From: Cerrena zonata
Taxonomy: Eukaryota > Basidiomycota > Agaricomycetes > Polyporales > Cerrenaceae
Assembly: GCA_038087015.1 (NCBI GenBank)
Contig: JASBNA010000005.1
Span: 1,426,001-1,490,000, forward strand
Direction of reading: 5' to 3'
Length of the DNA: 64,000 bases
The notes under the pieces were generated by a model, which was given only the letters and a program-made list of their open reading frames with translations, was not told where the DNA came from and did no database searches. Made by a program: the position numbers and the translations under genes. Of the stretch, positions 11,184 through 23,639 are shown one piece after another; the first letter of the stretch is position 1; the number at the start of each line of letters is the position of its first letter.

Positions 11184-13141
11184 ATGCTTCCAAGTCTAAG
11201 CAGTATGAAACTGCTACTGGGTCTCGTTTTTGCCGTAACCTTCTTGCCAATTGGAGTGCTTTCGAAGGGAGAAGCTAAGTTGGCTAACAGGACTATTGAG
11301 AGGGTGAGTGTGCCTTAATTTTGGTGTCTGTCCTCCGTATTGGAATGTGGCTGCCATCTGAAACCTGTTATTCGCGGTCTACAAACTTCCATTATGATGT
11401 CGCAGCTCTGTATTAATCTGTAGGTACTACGGAGTCCTAGCGACAATGAGGTGGAGCTCTATAGATATCGCTATAGCGTATCTATACGCACTGTACCTGT
11501 TTGTGATTTCCTGGTGCACACGAGTACTTGACCATTGTCTATGACTACTCCCTTCGCTTTCTGTGATGCTTATGGCATATCCTTCTCCTTCTAAACCATC
11601 ACTTTTCACCGGAGATGTTGACTAACTTTGAGTCGTAGACAGTGTCCCTCCGAACACATTCAGTATTCCCACCATACATCGACCAAGACCTACAAAACCG
11701 GTCAGTACACATATAAGTCCTCCCGTCATGCACACAATATCTTATGATTCTTTGGATGTATTGTATAGATGGTGGGACTTTGGTGCAGATGCATATGTCG
11801 TACGTCTCTTCCATACTTTCATCACCTTCCTAGATCACGAACAGGCGTGTTGCAGAATACCAACAAACATATCCGTTTAACACAAGCTAGACCTTCACAA
11901 ATGGTATACAAACTTATGACCTCGGTCCTATTCCTATACTCAATCGATTGGTCGTTTAGGGATGGTTATGGTCCCGTCTCCCACTAACATCTGCTAACTT
12001 CATTGTTGAAGTTGAATTCCGAGTACGCCAATGATTTTTATTTATTATATGCGAGATTTACTCATGGAATGTACATGAATTGATAGATTTCTGGAGATGC
12101 TGGTCACCTATTTGGTGACGGTCTCGCTATTTGGCTGACGTCTACCCGAGCGCAGCCTGGACCTGTGTTCGGGAGTGTTGGTATGTCAACGTTACCCTTG
12201 AATCATTGTCGTGAACCCAATCTGATATACCGTGTATCGTGAAGATAACTTCGAAGGATTGGGAATCTTCCTAGACACGTATGTCTGATCCAGGATTATT
12301 TCAACATATCAATAACCAATAATTGGTCTTTAGATATGCCAACACAAGACATCAATATGCTTTCCCTCGAGTTGTAGGAATGCTCGGAGATGGCAAAACG
12401 GAGTATGACCAGGCTGGCGATGGCGAGGCACATCAGCTTGGAGCTTGCTCCGTACGTGATATGTCCCATCGTTAATCATGTTTGCGATATTTATGCATTT
12501 GCTTCACTTCCTGCTATAGGCTAACTACAGACGAACGAACGTCGCTACCAAGATGAAGATCACCTACATTAAGGATGCATACCTTGACGTACGTACACTT
12601 GACAGCTAGCCTTAGTTGTTCGAAACTAACTTTATTTGTTTATTGTAGGTCAAGATGCAATACAAAGCTTGTATGTTTTAATCAAAAAATATTTCGAAAT
12701 GTGATCTAACTGTTTGTAGGGGACGAGTGGACTGACTGCTTCCACGTCGATAACATCGAGCTCCCGCTTGCACCCTTCCTCGGGTTCTCTGCCCTCACAG
12801 GCGATGTCTACGACGCTCACGAGTATGTGCTCTGCTCATCTCCTAATTTACAATAATACTGATCTCAACTCACTCGCAGTATCATCTCCGTCACTACCTA
12901 CTCTGCCATCCTCTCTAGCCCAGACGCACCTCGAGACAAGATCGGCGTCGCTGGGACCGTATCGCAAAGCAGTGGCTCGTCCTTCTGGACCTTGATCAAA
13001 CTCGGCATGTTCGTCGGTGTTTGTGTTGGTGCGTTCTACGGATACAAGGCCTATGCTGAAAAGCGAGGCGGCGGTGTTACCGCTGCTCCGTTTGGGGGTG
13101 GCAACAGCTTTGGAGGGCTGTATGACTCAAAACGTTTCTAA
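11184..13141 (+). CDS. L-type (legume-like) lectin cargo receptor, EMP47/VIP36/ERGIC-53 family
   Basis: Twelve exons can be joined in phase: 11184-11303, 11639-11700, 11769-11799, 11856-11903, 11960-12022, 12087-12180, 12245-12278, 12334-12451, 12520-12588, 12649-12670, 12720-12822 and 12880-13141, giving 341 aa. A signal peptide (residues 1-27, ATG at 11184 or 11205) precedes the lectin domain. Domain motifs are VSLRTHS, DLQNRWWDFGADAYV, HIRLT, GWLWSRLPL, EVEFR, GHLFGDGLAIWLT (with the sugar-binding Asp), NFEGLGIFLDTY and CFHVDNIELP. A single membrane helix lies near residues 290-310. The cytosolic tail of about 30 residues is Gly-rich and ends SKRF; it lacks the KKxx retrieval signal of EMP47. 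These proteins carry high-mannose glycoproteins between ER and Golgi. The 335-nt first intron is long for this locus, so a missed small exon is possible. Confidence 0.9.
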
Positions 13142-13666
13142 ACGCCCTCAGTAGGATAAGGAGCAGCTTTGTATTTATCTCGCTCTCAACTATCGCTTTT
13201 TTGGATTTCTTCGATATGGAGCTCCTCCTAGTATAAGTGGGTCGCCACCTTGAATCTATGAGATCGTGGGTGATAGTGGCTTAGTTTGTCCCTTTCAAGC
13301 GCAGTTCGGTTGTTCGTTGTCAGCCTGAGTCATTCAGCTCTTGTGTCCGAAGCACTGTCAGTCAGGTTGATTAAGCTACAAACTACATCCAACCTTTACC
13401 TTTAGAGTTCTTTGACCACCAAGACTTCTATACTATTATATGAATTAATTATGTCTCAACGTGGTCGAGCCCCACCCTCAGGCTAGGTATTTACGGCATC
13501 ACCTCATTAGCGTCCGATTAAATCATTCACGTACGGTAGTAACCCAATCTTGCGCTTATACCATTCGAGATCATGTTTCCGAGGCAAGTACGAGATACAG
13601 GTACTCCCTTCCAGGTCAATATCCTTCCCTTTCGTTGTATGTTTTCGAATCTAAGTCAATCTGCAG
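13142..13666. other. Intergenic; possible tiny first exon of the MYND gene
   Basis: An ATG at 13451 opens MSQRGRAPPSG before a stop. It resembles the first exon of the downstream paralog (MSRDPPSFQ at 16512), including the shared CCACCCTCA. If it is the first exon here, the donor at the paralogous position has changed from GT to GC or is preceded by TAG, so I have not joined it. Confidence 0.3.
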
Positions 13667-15518
13667 GTTTTGGCTTACAGAATCGAACGGTCACCCTTCT
13701 CGGACACTGCCGAAGCCGCAGGCTACATTATCGCCAAACGTATAGCCGAACACAAACTACGATGCACGCCAGCCACAGTCGACCGTATTTTTGCTTTATT
13801 CAACTCTCAAAGACGTCCAGAGGTCCTGGCTGGCATCGAAGATGGGAGCATACCACCCTCCCTCCAGACGCTTTCTCAGTTCGCCTACCAATCCACCTGG
13901 GACTGTCTCATACATCTGGCAGATGTTTGCGCACAAAATCCGTCACTCTCGCAAATTCGCGATGCCTTCATAACTAATCTCGATGTTATCGTTCGATGGT
14001 TCTCAGTAATGATAGACCTATCGTATGGTCGACTGGCTGGGACGCACCGCTTCATTGCCACACTTCGTCCACAGTTTTCAAGCACTATTGCCGCACTTTT
14101 GCTCAATCTCACTGCACTAATCGGGCCCTTGATTTACTCGGACCTGCGACTAATCGGGATAATCGTTAAAACATGGATCCTCAACGCCAAGTACCCTAAC
14201 GATGTTCCACGATTAGCACCTGCTCAGGTTTTCTACCGATGTCTACTCCATTACAGATCACAGGCCAGCGGTTTCTGTGATGATCGTATTCTTGAGTCAT
14301 TTGATGAAATTGACGTTGACTGTGACTCCGTGGCGGACGTTGCACTAAAGTACCTCCGTGAGACGTCACAGGGCCAAGGATGGGACCCGATTGAGCTTTA
14401 CACAAACCTCGAGATCATTCATTATTTTTACATGAAAATAGATCCTCTAAAGCAGGCCCTTTTGCAGAATAATATAGGAATCCGCGTCATGAAGGTTATG
14501 CAAAAGATTACTCGCGTCCTTCATGAACAGGATCCCGACCCCTACGAAATACATATTCCTATCCTTGGCTATTCTATATGGTTCCTCTATCACATTGCAA
14601 AGGACGGGGATACAATTTCTTGGGTAATCGAATGGATCCATAGTGGGCTGTTGCAAATGCTCCTTCTATGCGATCACTGGATGGAGAGGTTGAGAACCTT
14701 CAACACAGGTTTCACCCGGGCACTTGTCAATTTCTTTCGAAAACTTCTCCCTCGACTGTGTATATTCAAATCGTTTGTTGTGGTACTCGCCAATGAGCTA
14801 GCTGCCCACGAGGAACTCGGGATAGGTACAGATTTGCGTGACCCCTTCCTCCAACCATTCGTGAGCGTGTTGACGAAATTGGCGAAGGCACAAGCTAAGC
14901 TTGCTCGTCAGCTCCGCCACGCTCCTGTGTGTGTCTATCGAGTATGTGAGGGACCCAACGTAAGTGATTCCTGAGTATATTTATCGACTAGCTCTCATTA
15001 TCATTTCGTAGTGTGGTGTCAGGGACGACGACTTCCGATTCCGGCGTTGTCAAGGATGTTTCTCGGAGTATTACTGCAGCGTGGAGTGTCAAAGAGATGA
15101 CTGGTCATATCATAAGGAGCGATGTCACAATCTGCAGCTCCAGTTTTCCGGTAATGTTGCTCTTTCTTTCTTCTTCCTGAGCTGGTTAATAACTCGGACT
15201 TTAATCTGTGCAGACCTCATGAGAGCGGATATATCAAGCTCTGACATGAAGGCATTAAAGAAGTTCATTCATCACAGCTTGAACATTATGATCCTTGATC
15301 CGCAATATAGGGCTGATTTTGAACAGTCCATCCGTAGACAGGTGCATGTCATGGTGGAGTACAAGGAACCACCACTCGACATTTCGGTAGAAATGATCGA
15401 AGATGGTCCCCCCGGCATTTATGTGACCGCTACAGTTCATAAAGGAGGATATACAAGGTCCATTTTTTTCATAACAACTCTGGCCGAACTCTTCCCAGGC
15501 CGTTCGCAGCAGGAATAA
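13667..15518 (+). CDS. MYND-type zinc-finger protein, paralog A
   Basis: Three exons, 13667-14959, 15012-15150 and 15214-15518, give about 578 aa from the likely acceptor at 13665-13666. The true start codon is unresolved: a TAA lies at 13652-13654, and the candidate first exon upstream is ambiguous. The first 430 residues are a helical region of unknown function (AFITNLDVIVRWFSVMIDL, IVKTWILNAKYP, ALVNFFRKLLPRLCIFKSFV). The MYND finger spans the splice junction: VCEGPN then CGVRDDDFRFRRCQGC, YYCSVECQRDDW, H and C, giving all eight ligands. A conserved tail of about 95 residues follows (SDMKALKKFIHH, DGPPGIYVTATV). MYND fingers mediate protein-protein contacts; such long-N-terminus proteins are common in Agaricomycetes and have no assigned role. 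Exon 2 is 139 nt, as in paralog B. Confidence 0.85.
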
Positions 15519-16490
15519 AAGGATTGACTGTGGTGTTATTTTTGTCCAGTGAGTTGATTGCATCTTTCATTGGAAGTTGAGCCAAGCCTAACCGTGATAG
15601 GAATACAACAGCGATATACGTAGTGTCTCTAGCCAACCACGTTTTACACATACACCAGACGGACGGACAAGATATACCTAACGAATCCGAATATTCGAAA
15701 CTTTACTTCATGTGGATTCTATTATACTAGCAAAGAATCAGTCTCTGATTCAACGTGAAACCTTTCCGTTTGACCACGACAATCCAGTGACTTGCCATGA
15801 CACAGTAACTACGACCCAGTGGGACTAATCCGACACCTTTCTAGTCACAGATTACGACCAAGGTGAAAATTGGATGAATACTTCCCGATGAACTCGTTCA
15901 AATTGAATTACTGTAAGTTGTTTTTCTGCTTTTGGTATAGGCATGGCTGTTGAGGCCGAGGCCGTTATTTAGAAAGCAAGACAATTATCTTGTGGAAAGA
16001 ATAAATGTGTGTGCTCACAAATTACTTAACATCTACTCTACCTCTTATACAGTACAAGTCGGTATCAGTACACCGGGACAATATTCTCAAATGGGTTGTG
16101 GTATCGTTATTTTCCATACTGTTAAATCTTACCCGCGACGCGTGCGAATGTTCAGCTTCTCGAGATTCTTTGCGAACATCGACAGTGAGAGGGACTTATC
16201 TTGCATGTGCAACAAGATACGCAAAGATTCTCGCTCGATATCTCGTGGCTTTGGAGGAGTTGAAGGGTTTATGTAATGTATTTTGTAAACATTTGATTCT
16301 ATTGTAGGTCGTATCATGATGGGCGATGCTGCGGCTTTAACGTGAACCTTTCATACCTTGGCACCAATGGGTTTATAACCTGACGTATTTCTAGAATCAA
16401 TCTACCAGTAAGTTTGACTTACTACTAAATCTTTCATTAACTCTAGAGTAATCAGAGGATAGTTTTCAGCACCAAATCAAACGAGGAAAA
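15519..16490. other. Intergenic between tandem MYND genes
   Basis: Nearly 1 kb without a convincing gene. A frame at 16005-16307 is open for 100 codons but has no recognisable feature and no similarity to the flanking paralogs. Confidence 0.45.
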
Positions 16491-18494
16491 ATGCCTAGGC
16501 CGCGGCGCATTATGTCCAGAGACCCACCCTCATTTCAGGTCATTCGGAAATTCTGTCTGCATGCCATCGTCCACTAATCATAATGCCAAAATAGGCTTTG
16601 GCTGAGCATTGACAAATTGAGCAATCCCCCCTATCGGATGCTGCCGAAACAGCAGGTTTCATCATTGCCGACTGGATACATGAGCGGAAAGTACGATGCG
16701 ACCGGGTCACAGTCAATCGAATCTTCAAGCTATGGTGGTCTCAAAGGTCTATCGAGACTCTGGTTGGTCTCGAGAACGGAAGGATTCCGCTCTTTTCCTA
16801 CGAATCCCTCACGCAGTTCAGCTGTTCCTCTACTTGGAAATGCTTGTGGATGTTGGCAGGTATTCATGTCGACGAGCAATCACTCCCTGACCACGTCCGT
16901 GAAGCATTCGTCGCTCATCTTGACATGATCTGTCGATGGTTCAAGATAATGGCGAACCTGGCTCATCTCAAGTTTGAGACTGGGGCCGGCTATGGCTTCA
17001 CCGTCTCTCCTCAATTACGCATAACTTTTACACGCGCCATTTCCTATCTACTCAATAAGCTTTTGATATGGGATGACGAGATGCAGGAAATGATATACGG
17101 GGACCCACAAATGCACGTGGTGATCGTGAAGACGTGGATCCTCAAAGCCAAGTTCTCGGACAGCTATGACCAAGACGAACCCGCCTCGCTCTTCCATCGA
17201 TATCTTTCCTACTACAAGGACCAGGCCGACGCCATGTGGAGGGAAAGTACGTTGAACTCATTTGAAGAAGAAGATCGTGAACTCGTGGCCGATGTCGCAT
17301 TGGACTACCTCCGTCAAACGGTAGAGAAAGCCAACTTGGCATGCCAGAGAGGTGTATGCTAATGTGGCGGTTGTTTCTCGCTTGTATAAAAGACTTGATT
17401 CCTTGCAGAGTATCTCCATAAGGAAGAAGACAATGAGGCTTATCATGATGGTACTCCAAAGGGTCACTCAGGTCCTCCATGATAGAACCTTTGATTATGA
17501 AACCCCCCATATAGAGAGCCTCAATGTCTATGTTCTAGGCTATACATTGAGGCTACTGATCGAGGTGTTATGGGGAGAGGCTGTAATCCCTATGACAATC
17601 TGGTTGATACAGACCGGCCTATTACGAGTACTTCTTTGCTCGGATCGGCAGATGGAGCAATTGGCATCACTGTTCCCGGAATACAAAGACATCGTAGTCA
17701 ATTTCCTTTCAGATATCTTTCGGCCGTTCTGTATATTCAAATCATTCGTCACCGCCCTCCACCAAGAAATGGACGCCCTCAGGCAGCTCGGTACGGGTAT
17801 CGATATATCTAATTCTCATTTACGCGGCGCTTTCCAGGAGTTGAAGTTAGTAGTAGAAACACAAATGGTCATATTATGTGACGTTCAGTATGAACCCATT
17901 CGTGTTTATCAGATCTGCAATGGACCGACTGTACGTCGTTTCTTACTCGCACATGGGGGTGGAAAACTTACAAACAATTGCAATCGTAGTGTCGAGCTAA
18001 GGACACCGAGCACCGATTCCGACGTTGCGGGGGTTGTTTCATTGATTACTACTGCAGTGCAGAGTGCCAAAAATCGAACTGGTCATCTCATAAAGCCATG
18101 TGTCTAGACACAAGGCAAAGATTGTCACGTAAACGGCTCTTTCCACTTCTTGTATTAGTTTACGCAGCTAATCAACAAATTTTATTGTCCAGATTGCCAT
18201 GTTGGGGATATACCAAGCCCTGATATGAAATACCTGAAGAAGATAATCGCATACCATTTGACCAGGATATCCCATAATCCAAACTATGACCCCGACTTTG
18301 AGGAGTCAAGGAACAAACGACTACACATCCAATTCAATTTTCAGAAGTCACCATTCGAAATCTCGGTCGCTGTAGATCAGGATGGTATCCCTGGCATTGA
18401 GGTGATGGCTACAGTGTCAAGAGGGAGCTATACAAGGAGTCTCACTGTCGAAACCACTCTGGAGGAACTTACAGCGGTTCGAACTGAACATTAG
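16491..18494 (+). pseudogene. MYND-type zinc-finger gene, paralog B, frameshifted
   Basis: This aligns with paralog A over its whole length and keeps the same exon layout: first exon 16491-16538 (MPRPRRIMSRDPPSFQ, GT donor), a long exon from 16622, a MYND exon 17990-18128 (139 nt; HRFRRCGGCFIDYYCSAECQ, then W, H, C) and a last exon 18193-18494. Two faults are visible. The long exon runs into TAA at about 17360 in one frame, while the matching sequence continues from about 17345 in another frame (VYANVAVVSRLYKRL), so a one-base indel has shifted the frame. The start of the long exon also carries a TGA (at about 16608) relative to paralog A, avoidable only by using the acceptor at 16620-16621. 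Either it is a recent pseudogene, or the frameshift is a sequence error. Confidence 0.7.
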
Positions 18495-18819
18495 TGCTGA
18501 ACAAAGTAGACGTAAAGCTGTTTTTTTATTATTTAGTCCATCATCCATTCTGGCAACCCTTAGCTTGTTGAAGCTTGCCTAAGGGAAACTACATAGTTGT
18601 CCGTCAAAGTCCTTGAGGTCCGCCTCAAAGGAACTCGGAGATTCATACTTAGGTTCGTATAGGCTGATCTAGCTGATACCTGTGAATCGTCATATGTCGT
18701 ATCCTCGTGATATTCTCAATATAATTCCTCCATAAAAATCAGACCGGCCTCCAATATTAAAAAACCGGAGTATCATTCATTCTTCCTCACCAGTTCGGCC
18801 ACTTCTCTCTGCTTCAATG
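18495..18819. other. Spacer between the gene block and the duplicated region
   Basis: This is 3' flank of paralog B with no gene. It ends where similarity to the later units begins (TTTGAACAGCTTTCGTACG at 18820, matched at 60501). Confidence 0.5.
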
Positions 18820-19366
18820 TTTGAACAGCTTTCGTACGATGCACCAACGCACACAAGTCCCGAATGTCCGGGACTGTGCATGGATACAAAATGGATTGCA
18901 ACCGTTGCGTTGGGAACCATCAAAATAGGGAGCGGAAGATCCACCCCTCGTTGAAGAATGGCTCCTGGAATCGCGGAATGATCTTTGAGCCCTAGCTTTT
19001 CCAAGTCGGGAGAAGAGGTGTAAGCCATGCTGTCCCCGGCGATCGTATCCAAACATGGAAATCGTCATCCCACAACGCTGCAGATAAAGGTTGGAATAAA
19101 AGAGATCGACTGTGTTCTTCAATGAACGCGAGGCTAGCTTTCTGATCGGAGCGGCGGGATGATGCAATGTCGATTGTTGCATGTTGCGTGCTGGACCAGA
19201 CTGGACCACGCTTTCCTCTTCTATCACAGGAGAATTGACGGTAAGTAATAAGCAACATGCATTGCAAGCACGCAAGCAGACAGGCACATGAACCTTGCAT
19301 GAACCTTAATCTAATTATCTGAGGGTTTCCGTGAAAGGGCTCTAAGTAAGCGACTGTGATAGGCAC
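18820..19366 (-). other. Unit left end with a possible decayed small gene (copy 1)
   Basis: Minus-strand frames cover this stretch, including one at 19052-18777 (91 codons; short pieces AIPGAILQRGVDLPLPILMV and VSMHSPGHSGLVCV). In copies 2 and 3 the same DNA has a deletion of about 20 bp and a one-base loss that stop the frame. No family is recognised. It may be a dying exon or non-coding; the CCAAT cluster lies just upstream in this orientation. Confidence 0.25.
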
Positions 19367-19524
19367 CAGTTGGAGCTGTGATCAGAAGGAGTGATGCTCT
19401 AAACCTAAGAGCATATCTCCGTAAGGTGGACTTACCACATACACAACGAAACATCGCCCATTCAGAGAACACATCCTCCACGGCCGGAATGACTTATGCA
19501 AGGTCATGATAGGTCTTCAAACAT

Positions 19525-19622
19525 GATTGGCCGAGACCGAATGGCGTCTGGGTGAATGATGATTGGACGAGTATCGTTCAGTGGATGTGATTGGCTCCGC
19601 ACCGGAGAACGAAATTGATTGG
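19525..19622 (-). promoter_or_regulatory. Cluster of four CCAAT boxes (copy 1)
   Basis: GATTGG (reverse complement CCAATC) occurs at 19525, 19561, 19589 and 19617, with spacings of 36, 28 and 28 bp. CCAAT is the binding site of the HAP/NF-Y complex in fungi. The spacing is kept in the other two copies although the DNA between boxes has changed. Confidence 0.55.
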
Positions 19623-20099
19623 TCGGGATGCTGTGCTGTGGATGAGCGTTGAGTTAGATGACTTTGCTATTTCGAGTTACTTTCCTGAAGAAAGGAAGAC
19701 TCGTTCCTTCATTTCTGGCTATTCAACGTCGAGTGTCTAAGTATCATGAGGACACATAGTCATTGTTGATTTATTGGACATATAATTACCATTTAATAAC
19801 GAAATCCTCCAAGGTGGCAGGCCCACTTCAAGTTTCAAGGCACCATTAAGTATGGGATCCGGACAGGATGCTGTACAAGTATAACCCGGATCTGTCAACA
19901 AGAGAACACATATAACTTACCAAGCGAAGTAAAACCGATTACAGGCACCCATACATGGAAGCCTATGAAAGCTGAATCTCAAGCATGACTCTTTCATTTG
20001 GAGATAATCATGACATAAAAGTAGTTTCCGACGAAGCCATCGAATCTTGATATGACGGTGCCACAGGGCAGATGACGTAGCGTTCCCTATATAAATACA

Positions 20100-23000
20100 T
20101 GGAATGTCTCGCAACCAGCATCACGGTGAAGAGCGGAATTCAGGCACATAAACCAGATAGACGGTTATCGTCCTGAAACTTGAAGGACGGGCATCGAGAT
20201 CGCAAGGAGCCAAAGAAAGACATTCGAGGTCCAAAGAACCCGAAAAGGAAGTTCCTTGCACTCATTCGTCCCAGTATCCTTTGTCGTTTAGCAAAAAGAT
20301 CTTCGCTCGACAACCACGAAGCTGATTCACACACCGTATAAGGCACCACCCGCTCCAAAAACAACCCTCAAATCCAAAACCCCACACCCAACTTCCAAAA
20401 AGAAAAGGGAGCCCAAGAAGACCGATCAAATAGTCTTGTTTCCATCACGATAGGATGAGGAAGTTCAACGTCCTGGAATAGGTTCGTAGGGTTCGTGAGC
20501 TTGGGGGCCGAGGACGCCGGGTGTTTGGATGTCACGTTGGACAGGACAGGGACAGGAAGACAGGGAGGATATGAGCGTGTGTATGCACGGAGGTGGAGGT
20601 TTTCTGTGGAGGTTTAATACCAGGAAGGTTGTTGTTGTGTTTTCCCTGTATGCCAATGAAAGGTGTCGAGATTCAACAAGAGATTAGATATCACTAATGT
20701 CGACCTGACATGGCGTATGTCGTTTTTTTCGGGAAGTTCCCAACTGTGTGCCTGGTGTGACATGATAGAAGGATTGTTGAATTAGTTTGGCAGATAGGAA
20801 ATGTACAAGAGGCAGGCATAGTAACACCCCATTCTATCGTCTCGTAACGTTCCTTAGGAAGTACGAGATATCATTCGGAGAGGGGGACGAAATTAGATCA
20901 CGGAGATAGCTGATGCACCAAGACAAAGAGGCTATTCGGAAGGAAGAGTGTATTCTGGAGAGAGCGCAATTTGGTGGTCTTCGCTATCTTGTTGAATTGA
21001 ACATTTGAATAGCATCCAATGCTTTGGAAACTTCTTGACGACAGTTCCTGGTGTGCAATAATACAGAAGTAAATTGTATTGGCTCGAAGGTATCTGCGAA
21101 ATGGAATAGATACAGGAAGTCAATTAATGAGTGAACATATTCGTCATAGGCACGAGAGGCGATGTATGTTAGAACAGGGAATATAGGGAGGAGCGTATGA
21201 GTAGTACGATAGGACGAGCCAAAATAGCGCACGGATACAGTTGATTTCATAAAGCAAGACATGAACGTTCGCAGGTTAGTCTATACGCGACGTGAGCTGC
21301 AACGTTCGGCGGATACATTCATATACAGTGGCAGGCGAGGTGTTGCGAGATCCTGGTATGAATGTCGTCTTTCGAGGAGGACCCAATAACATGCCTGAGA
21401 CGAAAGTAGTTGAGTTGGTTTGGTGAATAGGAACGGAGTGCAACTGTACCAGTACTCACCATAGGTACTCGAGGCGGTGCAGAGTCAAGATGTACTAACA
21501 TCTATCGTCTCGCAATACGGCTTGAGGAGTAAGAAATAGCCGGCTAAAAGTAGAACACGGACATAACTGCGTTCATGGAAGAGCAATGCGAATTCATATA
21601 TTCATGACTATATGACATGAGATCCGATTCCCAATACGCATATCCGGGAGAGCGTATGTGATTTATTTAGAGATCGTGTCGTCGAAGAGATGGGAGACAG
21701 AGAGAGTTGAATCGAACGAGAACGACGTCTACGGAATCCAAACGGCGCAGGTATTCATCATAGGCACCAGAGGCGGCGAATGCTAGACATAGGCAAGACC
21801 AGGGGATGCCACGGGACGAGAGGTAGCGTTAGAATATAGCACGGATACGGTTGCCTTCATAGAACGAGATATGAATATATGAATGTCGGTGGATTGGTCT
21901 GACTGCACCATTCGCTGGAGGTTTGCTATATCCTAGTGCGAGGATAGGGGATATGATCGTGTGTATGCGCGGAGGTGTTTCTGTAGGGATTCAGAATTAG
22001 GGATAGACTCGTTGTCGTGTTTTCTTTTTGAGCGTGCTCGGAGTGCGGACCTAGCTGTACGAAGACAGAGAGCTCGTTCGGTGGGAGGAGTGTTTTTGTG
22101 GGAAGAATGAGGGCTTGAACGACGTCCAGTGTTTCGGAAGGTTCCTGACAGCAGTTCCTAGTGTAAGAGTGATTGTATTGACCCAAAGATATCTGTAGAG
22201 TGGAATAAACGACGACACTTGGAACTAGTACACGGAATTCACGGAGGGTCTAAACATTCGTCATAGGCACGAGAGGCGGTGAACGTCGGGCATAGTCAAT
22301 ACCAAGCACGACCGCAAGACGATAGGGAATAGAGAGGAGCGTCGAAATAGACCACAGATACGGTTGCCTTCATAAAGCAGGAAAATGAATATTCGCAGGT
22401 CGGTCTATTGCAACGGTCGGCGGATACATTCATTAGCGGGGGCGGACGAGGGTTTGCAAGATCCTAGTACGCGGTCATTCGAGGACAGAGAATACGAGCG
22501 TGTGTATGCACGGAGGTGTCGATTTTCGTAAACGTTCGAAGCCGGGGAGGGGCTTTGTTGTCGTGTTTCCCCTGTGTATCGATATGGTGTCTTTTGGGAA
22601 GTGTCCGGCAGCGTACTTAGAACATAGACGTATCTGCATATACGAATACAGAGGTTATTCGGTGGGAGGAGTTTTTGCTGGGGAGGGTGTAGGTTGGTCG
22701 TTGTCAGTTATCTTGTTGAAGTGAACGAGAACGACGCCTAGTGTGTCAGAAGCTTCCTGACGACGGTGCTTGGTGTGAGACAATACGAGGGTGAGATGAA
22801 TTTGTGGGATATGTCAATGTGGGATAACGATACCACCGACTTGTAGCTAGTACATAGATTTAATTAGAGGAGGATATCCGTCATAGGCACGAGGGGCGGT
22901 GAATACTAGACATAGTCAAAGTCGAGGGAATAGAAAGGAATGTTTGAATAGCACTCCGGGCCAAACCAAAATAGAGCACGGATACCGTTGCCTTCATAAA

Positions 23001-23200
23001 GCAAGAAATGAATGCTGGTGTATTGCAACGGTGGGCGGATGCATTCATTAATGGTGGCGGAGGAGGGTTTGCGAGATCTTGGTACGCGATCGTCCGAGAG
23101 TTTAAGTATCAGGCTGGGGATCAAGCTCTAAGCGTCAGTGAGTCGGTATAGGCTTTAACAGTAGAGTTCGAATAGTCAAGTGTGTCTTGAATGCTTGGAT
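20100..23200. repeat. Array of diverged modules of about 0.5-0.6 kb (copy 1)
   Basis: Several short landmarks recur in the same order. TTCATAAAGCAAGA-like blocks are near 21245, 21855, 22370 and 22995. GGCACGAGAGGCGGTGAA-like blocks are near 21150, 21760, 22266 and 22886. GTGTGTATGCACGGAGGTG-like blocks are near 20577, 21959 and 22501. GGCGGATGCATTCAT-like blocks are near 21308, 22420 and 23033. The period is about 515-625 bp. No long frame survives on either strand. Minus frames contain several short stretches that follow AG acceptors, so a decayed intron-rich gene family is possible, but no domain is recognised. Confidence 0.6.
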
Positions 23201-23639
23201 GTCTTGAGGACGTCAAGGATGCGCTAGCTTGCAAGTGTGTACGACATTCCGAGAGTGTGCCTGCAACGTGCAATCAATAACGGCGAGATGAAGATGTGAA
23301 AGAGTCGGCGGAGGGGAGAGAGAGTTCGTCACAGGTACAAGCAGCGAGTGCCACAGGGGGATACCGTAATGATGAGGGAGATACTCATTCCGTACGATGT
23401 CGAGAAACAAGGGGGTGCGAGTGAGAGTGTGTGCCGGGGATGAATGACAGGGAACGAGGTTGAGAGGCCGGACGGTATGGCGACGAGAGAGAGAGGCGGA
23501 GGATACACAGGGATCTACAGCGGGTGATGAGCAGGACAGGATTCTATCAGTGATAGCGAGAGAGAGAGAGAGCAAGCCAGCGGGCGTGCCTGGTGATGTG
23601 CCTGGGCAGGGAGAGAGACGCTGGGAGGGATGTGCCTGT

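Noticed and set aside
18848..18870. Palindrome GTCCCGAATGTCCGGGAC as an operator or terminator
   Set aside because: Arms of only six bases, and imperfect in the other two copies.
23560..23580. GA microsatellite as a functional element
   Set aside because: A simple repeat that is shorter in copy 2; no further evidence.
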